DNA of 64,000 nucleotides, from positions 41,955 to 105,954 of the forward strand of contig CAYQUO010000010.1 in the NCBI GenBank assembly GCA_964420835.1, read 5' to 3'. Positions 25,238-33,196 of the stretch are shown in pieces. Position 1 is the stretch's first letter. Every line of letters begins with the position of its first letter. The notes beneath the pieces are model-generated. The model was given only the letters and a program-made list of their open reading frames with translations. It ran no database searches and had not been told where the DNA came from. Both the position numbers and the translations under genes were made by a program. The DNA is from CAYQUO01 sp964420835. GTDB lineage: Bacteria; Chloroflexota; Anaerolineae; Anaerolineales; Anaerolineaceae.

Positions 25238-26974
25238 TTAAGCCTGCTTCTGCTTCATTCTCTCAAGGATGGAAGCCAGTTTTTCGTTTCCGGCAGCCGG
25301 AGGCTTCCAATCGACATGCACCGTTGGCGCACCCTGGGCTTTTAAGTCCTTGGCAAAGGATTCCAGGCCGATGTTTATGCCGGCCAAAGGTTTGCTCAAC
25401 GTGGTCAGGTCAACTGGCTTTCCGGTGTATCCTGCCGGGGGCGATTCTCTATCTGCAAGTCCCTGCAGGATCCTCCCAGCATACCGCACCACGACCTCGT
25501 TCGATGGATCCACCCAGGCTCCGCCTTTCTTCATTTGTGCCACCTGGGAATTGAAATCCTGCGGGTCTTCGTCCGTTCCCGTTACCACTGCCACCACCTC
25601 AATATATCTGCCGGCTTTTTCAGCGATTGCTTTTGCTTTCGCCACTGCGGGGCCCAACTCACTTGCCGGGTCCGGATGGGATCCATATCCGATCACCACA
25701 TCAAGCATGATCACCGCAACCTCAGGATCATTTGCTTCTTCCAGCAGTCGCCGAATGCGCAATTCGTTGTCCATCATCGGGTGCAGGCGTCCTACGGTGA
25801 ACTCATCTTCTCCCAGGTCGATAATGCAGTGCTCCTGGCTGACCATGGAATTGGGCATTTTATTTTCCTTGTTGATCGGTGCATTCGCCAGTACCTTCGG
25901 AAGATAGTTTGCCAGCAGGTGTTGGGCTTCATAGGCCAACGTGCCCCCCGAGAAAAGACCGCGGAAGTATTTTTGTCCCTTGGCAAAACGATTCAGTTTC
26001 AGGTCAGCGTCGCTTTCAAGTTTTGGTGGGTTGTTGCTCAGTTCAACAGCCAGGCGGGCGGCATCGTCCAGCCCGGTGGCGAAGAACAGGTTCCCTTGGC
26101 GGGGGGTTGTGATTGCCCGGGCGATAAAATTGATCACCACCGGTTTGCCGGTTGTCCTTGCCATTTTGATCACCTCTTCCGCAACACGGGGTGATGGCGG
26201 TTTCGAGGTTAAGAGGATGACTTTCGTTTCCGGGTCTCGCGCCAGGGCGTCCACGGCTTCCAGGAAAGTCATGGCTCCCACCTTTTCAGAAAGGTCACGT
26301 CCACCCGTGCCAATGCCATGCGTGATACCGCTTCCAAGCTGGTGAATGCGGCAGGTTACCTGTTGCAATCCTGTTCCCGCAGCAGCCACAACGCCAATGG
26401 GTCCCTTGCGAATCTTGTTGGCGAAGCCCAGCCCCATCCCTCCAATCATGGCTGTCCCACAATCAGGCCCCATTACCAGTAATCCTTTTTCATGCGCTTC
26501 CTGTTTTAAACTGATCTCGTCCTCAACCGGCACATTGTCGCTAAACAGAAAAACATGGCGGCCTTGGCGCAGGGCATCCCGGGCAACGCTGGCTGCAAAA
26601 CGCCCTGCAACCGAAACCAGCACCCAGCTTGCCTCGGGCAGGATCTCCAGGGCAGATTCAAGGCTTTTTGGCATGTATTCCTGGTCAAGACCGGATTTTC
26701 GCGCTGCCATTAGTTCATCGACTTTTGCAATGGCTTCTTCCCCGGTTTTTTTGTCACTGGCTTTAACGACGATCACGAGATCATCTGGCTGGGATGCTTT
26801 TACCTCATCAGAATCCAGGTGAATATGAGCGAGCAATTCTTTATTGGCTTCTGTGCCCATTACCACACCAGCATCTTCAATGCCCGGAAGCTCGGCAAGC
26901 GATCGCTGGAGTTGCATTAATTTGGCAGAGTCATAATACACTCCGCGTCTTACTTCAGTGACTAATGTAGACAT
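25238..26974 (-). CDS. fdrA: FdrA-like protein of the carbamoyltransferase complex
   Basis: A 578-residue FdrA-family protein built like the alpha and beta parts of succinyl-CoA synthetase: an N-terminal ACT-like region, a CoA-binding-like Rossmann domain and two ligase-type domains. Family motifs include VMGPDCGTAMIGG, AAAGTGLQQV and the GYGSHPDP loop that carries a conserved His. The E. coli relative belongs to the oxamate carbamoyltransferase (AllFGH) set, which releases carbamoyl phosphate from oxalurate. First gene of its operon, with a consensus promoter overlapped by two palindromes. No carbamate kinase gene is in the window. Confidence 0.92.
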   Translation of the reverse strand: MSTLVTEVRRGVYYDSAKLMQLQRSLAELPGIEDAGVVMGTEANKELLAHIHLDSDEVKASQPDDLVIVVKASDKKTGEEAIAKVDELMAARKSGLDQEYMPKSLESALEILPEASWVLVSVAGRFAASVARDALRQGRHVFLFSDNVPVEDEISLKQEAHEKGLLVMGPDCGTAMIGGMGLGFANKIRKGPIGVVAAAGTGLQQVTCRIHQLGSGITHGIGTGGRDLSEKVGAMTFLEAVDALARDPETKVILLTSKPPSPRVAEEVIKMARTTGKPVVINFIARAITTPRQGNLFFATGLDDAARLAVELSNNPPKLESDADLKLNRFAKGQKYFRGLFSGGTLAYEAQHLLANYLPKVLANAPINKENKMPNSMVSQEHCIIDLGEDEFTVGRLHPMMDNELRIRRLLEEANDPEVAVIMLDVVIGYGSHPDPASELGPAVAKAKAIAEKAGRYIEVVAVVTGTDEDPQDFNSQVAQMKKGGAWVDPSNEVVVRYAGRILQGLADRESPPAGYTGKPVDLTTLSKPLAGINIGLESFAKDLKAQGAPTVHVDWKPPAAGNEKLASILERMKQKQA

Positions 26975-27130
26975 GGCATCTCCTGATTAATTGATCTAAT
27001 TCCGTGGGAATCCAAACGACCGTGTGAACTGGCCGAAAAGGTGTGTGCATTAACGCAATTGCTTGCGCTAGACCTGAATTGTGTCCAAAGGATAATGATT
27101 CAATTGCCATGGGAATGCTCTACTCTTGGC

Positions 27131-27154
27131 TTTTCGAGTATAGCACCTCGAAAA
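27131..27154. promoter_or_regulatory. Operator candidate 1 over the fdrA -10 element
   Basis: TTTTCGAG, eight bases, CTCGAAAA: a perfect 8-bp inverted repeat covering the -10 box and much of the promoter spacer. A bound repressor would block RNA polymerase. Confidence 0.6.
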
Positions 27155-27165
27155 ATCGATGTCAA
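27137..27165 (-). promoter_or_regulatory. Consensus promoter of the fdrA operon
   Basis: Minus strand: TTGACA (27160-27165), exactly 17 bases, TATACT (27137-27142). Predicted transcription start near 27130, leaving a leader of about 155 bases before the ATG at 26974. One of the best promoter matches in the window. Confidence 0.85.
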
Positions 27166-27178
27166 ATTACCTTTGACA
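27160..27178. promoter_or_regulatory. Operator candidate 2 over the fdrA -35 element
   Basis: TGTCAAATTACCTTTGACA: perfect 7-bp arms TGTCAAA/TTTGACA with a five-base spacer. The left arm is the -35 box read on the other strand. Together with the repeat at 27131-27154 nearly the whole promoter is palindromic. Confidence 0.55.
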
Positions 27179-27244
27179 GGAATTGAATGGACAAATTACA
27201 TACGAACTGATCCACCAGAATTACAAACACCTGGTCTATGAGCG

Positions 27245-27286
27245 AAAAATCCCCCGCATTTCTTCTCAGGTTAACGGGGGATTTTC
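27245..27286 (-). terminator. Terminator after the second GNAT-like gene
   Basis: Minus strand: AAAATCCCCCG, 18-base loop, CGGGGGATTTTT. It lies 25 bases after the stop of the GNAT-like gene and separates that unit from the fdrA operon. Confidence 0.82.
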
Positions 27287-27310
27287 ACAATCTCGCGGAA
27301 AACGATCAGA

Positions 27311-28036
27311 TTATAGGTCTAAGGTCTCGGGCACGCGGAACGTGGCGTTTGCCTTTCGGACCTCTGGGCTGACCTTGAAGTTCAGGTCTTCGCCAATGAC
27401 CTCTTTGCAGTAATCCTTCACGCCACTGTTCCACATGTCGTGGTTGAGGTAGAAGACCTTGGCGCCACCGATTTCGTGCTGGTACTGCGGCCAGGGCTTT
27501 GTGGGTTGAGCCATCTGCAAACCTGCCATGCGCCAGCCATTGTAACTTTCAAAGGTGGACCACCATTCCTGGCAGCCGAGGATCTCCAGGGCATAGTAGG
27601 TCTTGGCATAATACATCGGCCAGCCCACCCTTGCCTTGCGGGAAAATGCCAGGGTATGCAGGCTGATCGCCAGGTCCTTGTCCCAAACCCGCCCGTTGGC
27701 AAAACCAAGCCATTCACCATCGATCAATCCAACCAGTGTAAAGTGATCCTTAATCCTCTTCCGTGGAATTGCAAGGACTTCTGCATAAACGCGGACACCG
27801 ACGATGTCATAGAAATCCTTCTCAACTTTCATTACCTTTTCCAGGTAGCCAAGCATGGGGGGGATGTCAGTATCTTTGACTGATCGAATGTACAGGATCC
27901 GGCCGTCTTTCAGAGTTATTTGCGCTTCCGGCCAGGGCGGAAGTTTCATGGGTGGTGCCTGCAACATGCCTTCTATGTCACGGACGTCCACCTTAAAATC
28001 TTCATAAGATACTGGGGCAGGGGGTTCTAGTCTCAT
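27311..28036 (-). CDS. GNAT-like protein of unknown function, copy 2
   Basis: A 241-residue paralogue of the protein at 4393-5118, with the same length and the same conserved blocks: LYIRSVKDTDIPPMLGYL, LVGLIDGEWLGFANGR, CQEWWSTFESYNGW and HEIGGAKVFYL. The layout suggests a GNAT-type acyltransferase fold, but the family is not one I can name and the catalytic residues are not obvious. Here it is transcribed from its own strong promoter, directly before the fdrA operon and after the DUF2877 gene. The two copies bracket the island, each near a cyclase-family hydrolase. Confidence 0.72.
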   Translation of the reverse strand: MRLEPPAPVSYEDFKVDVRDIEGMLQAPPMKLPPWPEAQITLKDGRILYIRSVKDTDIPPMLGYLEKVMKVEKDFYDIVGVRVYAEVLAIPRKRIKDHFTLVGLIDGEWLGFANGRVWDKDLAISLHTLAFSRKARVGWPMYYAKTYYALEILGCQEWWSTFESYNGWRMAGLQMAQPTKPWPQYQHEIGGAKVFYLNHDMWNSGVKDYCKEVIGEDLNFKVSPEVRKANATFRVPETLDL

Positions 28037-28086
28037 AGTATCCTTTCCTTTTTTTGATTGAATTTATTAACACTAGAAGTAAATAT

Positions 28087-28115
28087 AGTATAGCATCCGT
28101 GGAATATGAAGTCAA
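28087..28115 (-). promoter_or_regulatory. Promoter of the second GNAT-like gene
   Basis: Minus strand: TTGACT (28110-28115), 17 bases, TATACT (28087-28092). It shares the sequence TGCTATACT with the fdrA promoter. Confidence 0.8.
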
Positions 28116-28117
28116 CA

Positions 28118-28132
28118 AGTTATCAGACAACT
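28118..28132. promoter_or_regulatory. Palindrome upstream of the GNAT-like promoter
   Basis: AGTTATCAGACAACT, a 15-bp palindrome with one mismatched pair, directly upstream of the -35 box. Possible activator site; inferred from position. Confidence 0.35.
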
Positions 28133-28147
28133 TAATGAAATCAGGAG

Positions 28148-29110
28148 TTAAGTAATCCCGCCGGGGTTGCAAATGGCATTACTATGCAAGAATTTATCCA
28201 AAACCAAAGCCATTCCTGTCAGGGTATCCACACCGCTTGAATGTCCCATTTGTGCTATTTCTTGAATTATGCGCTCCTTGTCACCCACACCGGTCGTTAA
28301 AAGGTCGGCGATTTTTATAACCCTTTCATCGCCCTCGCCGCGGGTGGCTTGTTCTATGATGCTTGCACTTAGTTTGGTGGTCTTTCGCCGTGCCATCTCG
28401 ATCAGGGTCTCATTCAACTCTTTCCGTGGGAGGGAAATGGACCCGATCTCAGGCCACCGGTTAAGAATTAATAAAGCCCCCGCCAGCAGGTCATCCCCGG
28501 ATGGTGTCAGGCCGCGTCCTAATCCAATAATTCGGGAAGCCGCCTCGGAGAATGGATCAACCAAGCCGTTATCAAAACTTGCCAGTATGGTTTTGCTTGC
28601 GTTCCAAAATGGTTCCATCTCCCTTTCCAGGGTTCCTGGGTTGTCGATCGCAAGGAACCTTGCGAGGATGGGCGTCAAACCAGTCTCTCCCGTTTTGGCT
28701 TTAATCACCTCGCTGCATACAAACCGGATAAAGGGCTGTTGATCTTCAGCGTTCAGGTTTCCTTGGGGTTTGGGTGGTGTGTGCCAAATATGGCTGTCAT
28801 TCCACGAAACCATTAACCCGATCGATGGAAAAACCAACTCTCCGGGCTTGGAGAAAGCGAACTCGCCCACTCTTAATTCATGGATGATTTCCAGTGGTTT
28901 GGCAAAATTCACGGTAATCGGACTACGGTAAGGCGACGGCGAGGTGAACACCACATGCCGGTCATCCACAAGCAGGAACACGCCATGCCTGATCACTCCA
29001 ATAATGCTGATCTTGGAGCTTTCTCCAAGCAGCCTGCTTGCATCCTTCCCAATGGCTCTAATAGTGTGAAATGTCGAAAGACGGTTTGGCGCTTCTGGTT
29101 TTTCGTTCAT
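28148..29110 (-). CDS. DUF2877 protein (YlbF/AllH-like, carbamoyltransferase complex)
   Basis: A 320-residue DUF2877 protein. The family hallmark GLGRGLTPSGDDLLAGALL is present near residues 202-220. YlbF of E. coli, the third component of the oxamate carbamoyltransferase set, belongs to this family. All three partners are therefore in the window, although this one is transcribed separately from fdrA and DUF1116. I start at the ATG at 29110 (MNEKPEAP); a TTG at 29155 would place the start inside a probable -10 element. Biochemical role here is inference. Confidence 0.87.
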   Translation of the reverse strand: MNEKPEAPNRLSTFHTIRAIGKDASRLLGESSKISIIGVIRHGVFLLVDDRHVVFTSPSPYRSPITVNFAKPLEIIHELRVGEFAFSKPGELVFPSIGLMVSWNDSHIWHTPPKPQGNLNAEDQQPFIRFVCSEVIKAKTGETGLTPILARFLAIDNPGTLEREMEPFWNASKTILASFDNGLVDPFSEAASRIIGLGRGLTPSGDDLLAGALLILNRWPEIGSISLPRKELNETLIEMARRKTTKLSASIIEQATRGEGDERVIKIADLLTTGVGDKERIIQEIAQMGHSSGVDTLTGMALVLDKFLHSNAICNPGGIT

Positions 29111-29140
29111 GGTTTCTTGTGGTGTTTGTCTTTTGAATCC

Positions 29141-29148
29141 ATTATAAT
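29141..29148. promoter_or_regulatory. Possible bidirectional -10 element between DUF2877 and moaD
   Basis: ATTATAAT is nearly self-complementary and gives TATAAT on both strands, in the 56 bases between the two divergent starts. Neither direction has a good -35. Confidence 0.35.
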
Positions 29149-29166
29149 CAATCAAACGAGGTAGCC

Positions 29167-29451
29167 ATGAAGATACAGGTTGAATTTACCGGTTATACCA
29201 GACAATTACTTGGCAGGAAAACACTTGATATGCAATACCAGGAGGCCCCAACCTATTCCAGTATCATCCGCGAGTTGGCCAGCCGTTTCCCGCAACTTGT
29301 TGGGTTGTTGATCAATCAGGATCGACAAACCTTGATGAGCGGTAATTTGATCATACTGAATGGGAATATGGCGACCGCTGCTCTGGATATGGATGCTCAT
29401 CCTCAGGATGGAGACCACCTGATAATTATGTCTCTGGTTACCGGAGGATAA
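29167..29451 (+). CDS. MoaD/ThiS-family ubiquitin-like sulfur carrier
   Basis: A 94-residue beta-grasp protein ending in the diglycine LVTGG, the tail that is adenylated and thiocarboxylated in MoaD and ThiS. GDHLIIMSLVTGG is the expected last strand. MoaD is the small subunit of molybdopterin synthase. It sits next to a locus with two molybdenum hydroxylases, so a molybdopterin role is likely, though no MoaE is near. GAGGTAGCC gives a ribosome site before the ATG. It ends 42 bases from the convergent transporter gene. Confidence 0.85.
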   Translation: MKIQVEFTGYTRQLLGRKTLDMQYQEAPTYSSIIRELASRFPQLVGLLINQDRQTLMSGNLIILNGNMATAALDMDAHPQDGDHLIIMSLVTGG

Positions 29452-29492
29452 AGAAATACCCAGGGGGATATTGCCGATTGGAGCGCCCCGCC

Positions 29493-31430
29493 TTATTCCA
29501 CCAGGTAGGGCACCTCTGTGATGACGATATCGCTTCTGTTCAGTAACACTTTGCGCAAGGTATCTGCAGTCCGACTGTGAAGCATCCCTGTCCAGGCCTG
29601 TCTCGAAATAAATTGCGGGACGATGATGCTGATCACCTCATTTGGTTGACGTAAATGTTCGATCGATTCCACGTATTCCAATAATGGCTCGATGAAGAGA
29701 CGATAAGGTGATTCTAAAATAACCAGCCGAACGCCATCTCCCCAAAGTTCCCATTTTTGTTGGATTTTTCTCGTTTCATCCGGATCAATGGATACGTGGA
29801 CTGCGGTAATGTCATCAGAGAGATTTTTTGCATAACGCAGGGCTTCAAGGGTTCCCCGGTGTACTCCACCCACGGTCAGGATCACCCTGTGCCTTGCCAT
29901 GCGTGGGGGAGCGCCGTACTTCTCCAGGGATAATTTTTTGGCAACCTGCTTGTAATGTCGATGAATGGACAGAAAGGCTGCCACCAGAACCGGGATGATG
30001 ATTAGGACGATCCAGGCCCCCTCGCGAAATTTTGTAACGGCAAAGATCATGGCAACCATGGCTGTAACCAGGCTTCCCAGCCCGTTGATCGTCATTTTAA
30101 TTTTCCATTTCGCATCATAATGCAGGCTTGAACCGGCTTCCTGAACCACCTCGCCGCTTTTTAATTTTCCGGATTTGTACCAGCGCCTGGCCATGCCCAG
30201 TTGGGATAAGGTAAAAGACAGGAATACACCGATCGCATACAACGGGATCAGCCTGGATACACTTGCCCCGAAAAGGATGATCAGAAGGGATGAAATAACA
30301 GCCAGCGCAATAATGCCCCGCGAGTAGACCAGGCGGCTCCCGCGGAAGGCAAGTTGCCTTGGCAGATACCCATCAATCCCCACCATCGCCCCCAGTCGGG
30401 GGAATCCTGCATAGGCTGTGTTTGCCGCCAGCACAAGGATAAGGCTCGTACCCCCAATTGCCGCAAGATAAAGCAGCGTCCTGCCCCCGAAAATGGTTCG
30501 GGTTAATTGCGAGATGATCGTCTCATGCTCTGATGGAATCCCGCCGATTTGATTGGCCAAAAAAGTTATGCCCAACAACAGTGATCCCAGAATGCAACCC
30601 ATCCAGATAAGGGTTGTTCCTGCATTCTTGCTTCGCGGCTCTTTAAACGCGGTAATGCCATTGGAGATGGCTTCAACACCGGTTAAGGCTGTTGTCCCGT
30701 TTGAAAATGCTCTCAGGATCAGGAAAATGGTCAAAGGTTGTAGTGTTGTCTCGATCATTTCCGGTGGTGATTCAACAACCCCAAGTGTGCCGCTAAACAT
30801 ACGAATCAATCCCAGGATAACGGTAAGGTACATAATGCCGATAAAGTAATAGGTTGGTAAAGCGAACGCCAGCCCGGCCTCCCTCACACCGCGAAGGTTG
30901 ATCACCATTACAAAGGCAACAAAACCTACAGCTAGGATGACCCTGGAATTGTACAGCGCAGGATATGCCGAAACGATTTGCGCAACGGCTGAGGATATTG
31001 AAACTGAAACGGTGAGGATATAGTCACTCAACAATGCTGCTGCGGCAACCAGGGCGGGTATTTCTCCCAGGTTGTCTCGTGCCACAATATAGGCACCCCC
31101 TCCCTCAGGGTAGGTATGGATTGTCTGCTCGTAAGAAAGAATAAGAATGGCCAGCAATCCGGCAATGGCTATTGCAAGCGGTGTTGCCAGGTAAAAAGCG
31201 GATACCCCCGCAACAGCTAGTATCGTCAACATTTCCTGCGGTCCGTAAGCCACCGACGACATGGCATCCGACGAGAATACCGCCAACCCGATCAATTTGC
31301 CGATTGTCTGGTGAGGAGCGTCCGCTGTGGAAAGTGGTCTTCCGATCATCAACCATTGGAAGGATTTTTTTGGCCTATAGCCGGTCTTCCTGTGCAGAAT
31401 GCTGGTTCCATTCTCTCCGTCAATATCCAT
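29493..31430 (-). CDS. APC-superfamily transporter, KimA-like (probable K+ importer)
   Basis: A 645-residue protein: about 12 transmembrane helices (up to residue 490) and a cytoplasmic C-terminal domain of about 150 residues with a universal-stress-like pattern (HRVILTVGGVHRGTLEALRYAKN). The N-terminal segment LIGLAVFSSDAMSSVAYGPQEML is typical of the KimA group, which imports potassium with protons and is controlled by cyclic di-AMP in Bacillus. An amino-acid permease role is the alternative. It follows the eut operon but is separated from it by a terminator, so it is probably not the ethanolamine transporter. Confidence 0.85.
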   Translation of the reverse strand: MDIDGENGTSILHRKTGYRPKKSFQWLMIGRPLSTADAPHQTIGKLIGLAVFSSDAMSSVAYGPQEMLTILAVAGVSAFYLATPLAIAIAGLLAILILSYEQTIHTYPEGGGAYIVARDNLGEIPALVAAAALLSDYILTVSVSISSAVAQIVSAYPALYNSRVILAVGFVAFVMVINLRGVREAGLAFALPTYYFIGIMYLTVILGLIRMFSGTLGVVESPPEMIETTLQPLTIFLILRAFSNGTTALTGVEAISNGITAFKEPRSKNAGTTLIWMGCILGSLLLGITFLANQIGGIPSEHETIISQLTRTIFGGRTLLYLAAIGGTSLILVLAANTAYAGFPRLGAMVGIDGYLPRQLAFRGSRLVYSRGIIALAVISSLLIILFGASVSRLIPLYAIGVFLSFTLSQLGMARRWYKSGKLKSGEVVQEAGSSLHYDAKWKIKMTINGLGSLVTAMVAMIFAVTKFREGAWIVLIIIPVLVAAFLSIHRHYKQVAKKLSLEKYGAPPRMARHRVILTVGGVHRGTLEALRYAKNLSDDITAVHVSIDPDETRKIQQKWELWGDGVRLVILESPYRLFIEPLLEYVESIEHLRQPNEVISIIVPQFISRQAWTGMLHSRTADTLRKVLLNRSDIVITEVPYLVE

Positions 31431-31524
31431 TACCTGGTTCCGATCTTTCTTTTGGCGTCGGCGACAAACGGGGTTTGCCTTCGATGAAATGGCTGCCTTT
31501 TTTCCTTAATCGCCCTTCTTCCAC

Positions 31525-31550
31525 AGAAAAAACCCATTGAAAATGGGTTT
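31525..31550 (-). terminator. Terminator of the eut operon
   Basis: Minus strand: AAACCCATT, three-base loop, AATGGGTTT followed by TTTCTG, about 50 bases after the eutL stop. Confidence 0.75.
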
Positions 31551-31598
31551 CCTCCAATGCAGGTATTCTACGCCCTATTGGCCATAAGGGGAAGATGA

Positions 31599-32255
31599 TT
31601 AATAATATATTGGGTTCTCCGCAACATCAAGAACAGTATCCTGGAAAGCCTGTGCAGCTGCCTTGCACGCAGGTTGATCGCCGGTTAGGATTACACCCAT
31701 ATAATTGGTCTCTGATGGTGGCGCTGTGTAATAAACTACCTTTACCTCTGCTGCTTTTAGGGCAGCGTCCAACCCCAGCGTGCCTTCCAATGGGGGGGCG
31801 ATCAGGTAGGCGATGGGTTGGCCGACTGGGATCTTGCATATTCCGGCCAGGTAAGACCCTGTCTGCGAAATGACATGGGGGAAAAAGGCGATCGATGCAT
31901 CCTCATTGGCCGAATACCAAAGAGCTTTTTCTTTTAGGTATGCAATCGCCGCATCTAATCCGGCTTTTGCATCTTCCGGAGAACGGGCTGCCAGTATGGC
32001 GATAATCTCACCCGATAGTAACCCGGAGGAATGTTTCGCCCCAGCGTAAAACGAATGCGCATAGACAACTTCCACGTCAGCCATCTTGGTTGCTTCGTCT
32101 ATGGAAACATACGTTGCGTCATCATTGTCGGCGGTCAGTACTGCGAGCGATCGTTGCTCAGGCGCAAGGTTCAGCAGGTTTGCCAGCCCTTGGTGCACGT
32201 TCGGGATGACTCTTGCTGCCAGTGGCGTGGCTCGAATGGGGTCCAATAATCCCAT
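31599..32255 (-). CDS. eutL: Ethanolamine microcompartment shell protein EutL
   Basis: A 218-residue protein with two tandem BMC shell domains (about 1-105 and 110-218), as in EutL, which forms trimers with a gated central pore. The start MGLLDPIRATPLAARVIPN and the end of the first repeat (SGEIIAILAARSPEDAKAGL) match the family. TAAGGAGG precedes the ATG. It is the last gene of eutA-eutB-eutC-eutL. No other shell gene (EutM, EutN, EutS, EutK type) is in the window, so either a shell is completed from elsewhere or EutL works alone. Confidence 0.94.
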   Translation of the reverse strand: MGLLDPIRATPLAARVIPNVHQGLANLLNLAPEQRSLAVLTADNDDATYVSIDEATKMADVEVVYAHSFYAGAKHSSGLLSGEIIAILAARSPEDAKAGLDAAIAYLKEKALWYSANEDASIAFFPHVISQTGSYLAGICKIPVGQPIAYLIAPPLEGTLGLDAALKAAEVKVVYYTAPPSETNYMGVILTGDQPACKAAAQAFQDTVLDVAENPIYY

Positions 32256-32264
32256 GCTACCTCC

Positions 32265-33194
32265 TTATTGGGACATCATGCGCAATTGAATACCGGATGC
32301 CTGGTGCTTGATCATCTTTTGCGCCAGTTGGATCACGTAAGCCCCGGCTTCCAGCGGATTGGTCCCGCCATTTTCAAAGATGTTGCAAATAACATCCCGG
32401 TTTGCATCTGTGTCACCGGTTTTAGGTCGGTAAGCCATATAGGCGCTCATGCTGTCAGCCCGGCCCAGGCCAGGTCTTTCACCGATTAGCAGCACAAGTA
32501 CTTCAGGGTGGAGCAGGTCCCCAATATCATTCATCACACCAACCCTGCAGTTCTTGATAAAAAAGGGTGTTCCCATTACAAAACCAGCCGTTTTTGCACC
32601 CTGCTCCAGAACGGGCAGTATCTTCTTGATATTTACTTCAATTGCCGTTGCACTTAAACCATCGCCAATGCAAACTTGCAGGGTGGGGTTTGGAACGCAC
32701 CTTTCCTGGATTAAGGTTCTACCGGCCTCGGATAATGTTCTCCCAAGGTCCGGGCGGAGGAGGTATTCGTTTTTACCGCCACTGATTGCTGTTTCAACTG
32801 TAAATAACCCCAGTTCCTTCAGTAGATCCGGGTTCACTTCACGCATCAATGCATCCTGTGTTACTGCATGGTCGGCCTGGAATAACAGCCGCGAAAATGT
32901 CCTGTATCGTGGTCCCGCTCTTCCGGCGCCAATTCGGGCCGTTGTTGCACCCATCAACGCCGGCAGGGATTCAGGATGCCGCGCGTTTGGAATCTGGGGT
33001 TTCCTTCTTGCGGTTTCCGTGGTTGCGTCCGGCAGATCAATTTGAACATTATTGGTTTTTACCGCACCTTCTTTTCGGAAGGATGCGAGGGTGCTTTCTG
33101 CTTTGGGTTCTGCCCTTTTGCTGGTGACCAGGTTTCTCTGTTCCAGTTCTTTGATTACTGTATCGATAAGCTTGTTCAGTTCATGATCATCCAT
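32265..33194 (-). CDS. eutC: Ethanolamine ammonia-lyase small subunit EutC
   Basis: A 309-residue light chain of the adenosylcobalamin-dependent ethanolamine ammonia-lyase, which makes acetaldehyde and ammonia. The first 80 residues are a variable, lysine-rich tail; the conserved part starts near RARAGP-like AGRAGPRYRT and includes GLSATAIEVN and LIGERPGLGRADSMSAYM. I chose the ATG at 33194 (MDDHELNK), two bases after the eutB stop, over a longer reading that overlaps eutB. The four Eut genes form one operon. Confidence 0.95.
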   Translation of the reverse strand: MDDHELNKLIDTVIKELEQRNLVTSKRAEPKAESTLASFRKEGAVKTNNVQIDLPDATTETARRKPQIPNARHPESLPALMGATTARIGAGRAGPRYRTFSRLLFQADHAVTQDALMREVNPDLLKELGLFTVETAISGGKNEYLLRPDLGRTLSEAGRTLIQERCVPNPTLQVCIGDGLSATAIEVNIKKILPVLEQGAKTAGFVMGTPFFIKNCRVGVMNDIGDLLHPEVLVLLIGERPGLGRADSMSAYMAYRPKTGDTDANRDVICNIFENGGTNPLEAGAYVIQLAQKMIKHQASGIQLRMMSQ

Positions 33195-33196
33195 GC

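Noticed and set aside
31431..31598. Cyclic di-AMP (ydaO) riboswitch before the KimA-like gene
   Set aside because: I could not find the conserved ydaO core; the only clear structure is the eut terminator hairpin.
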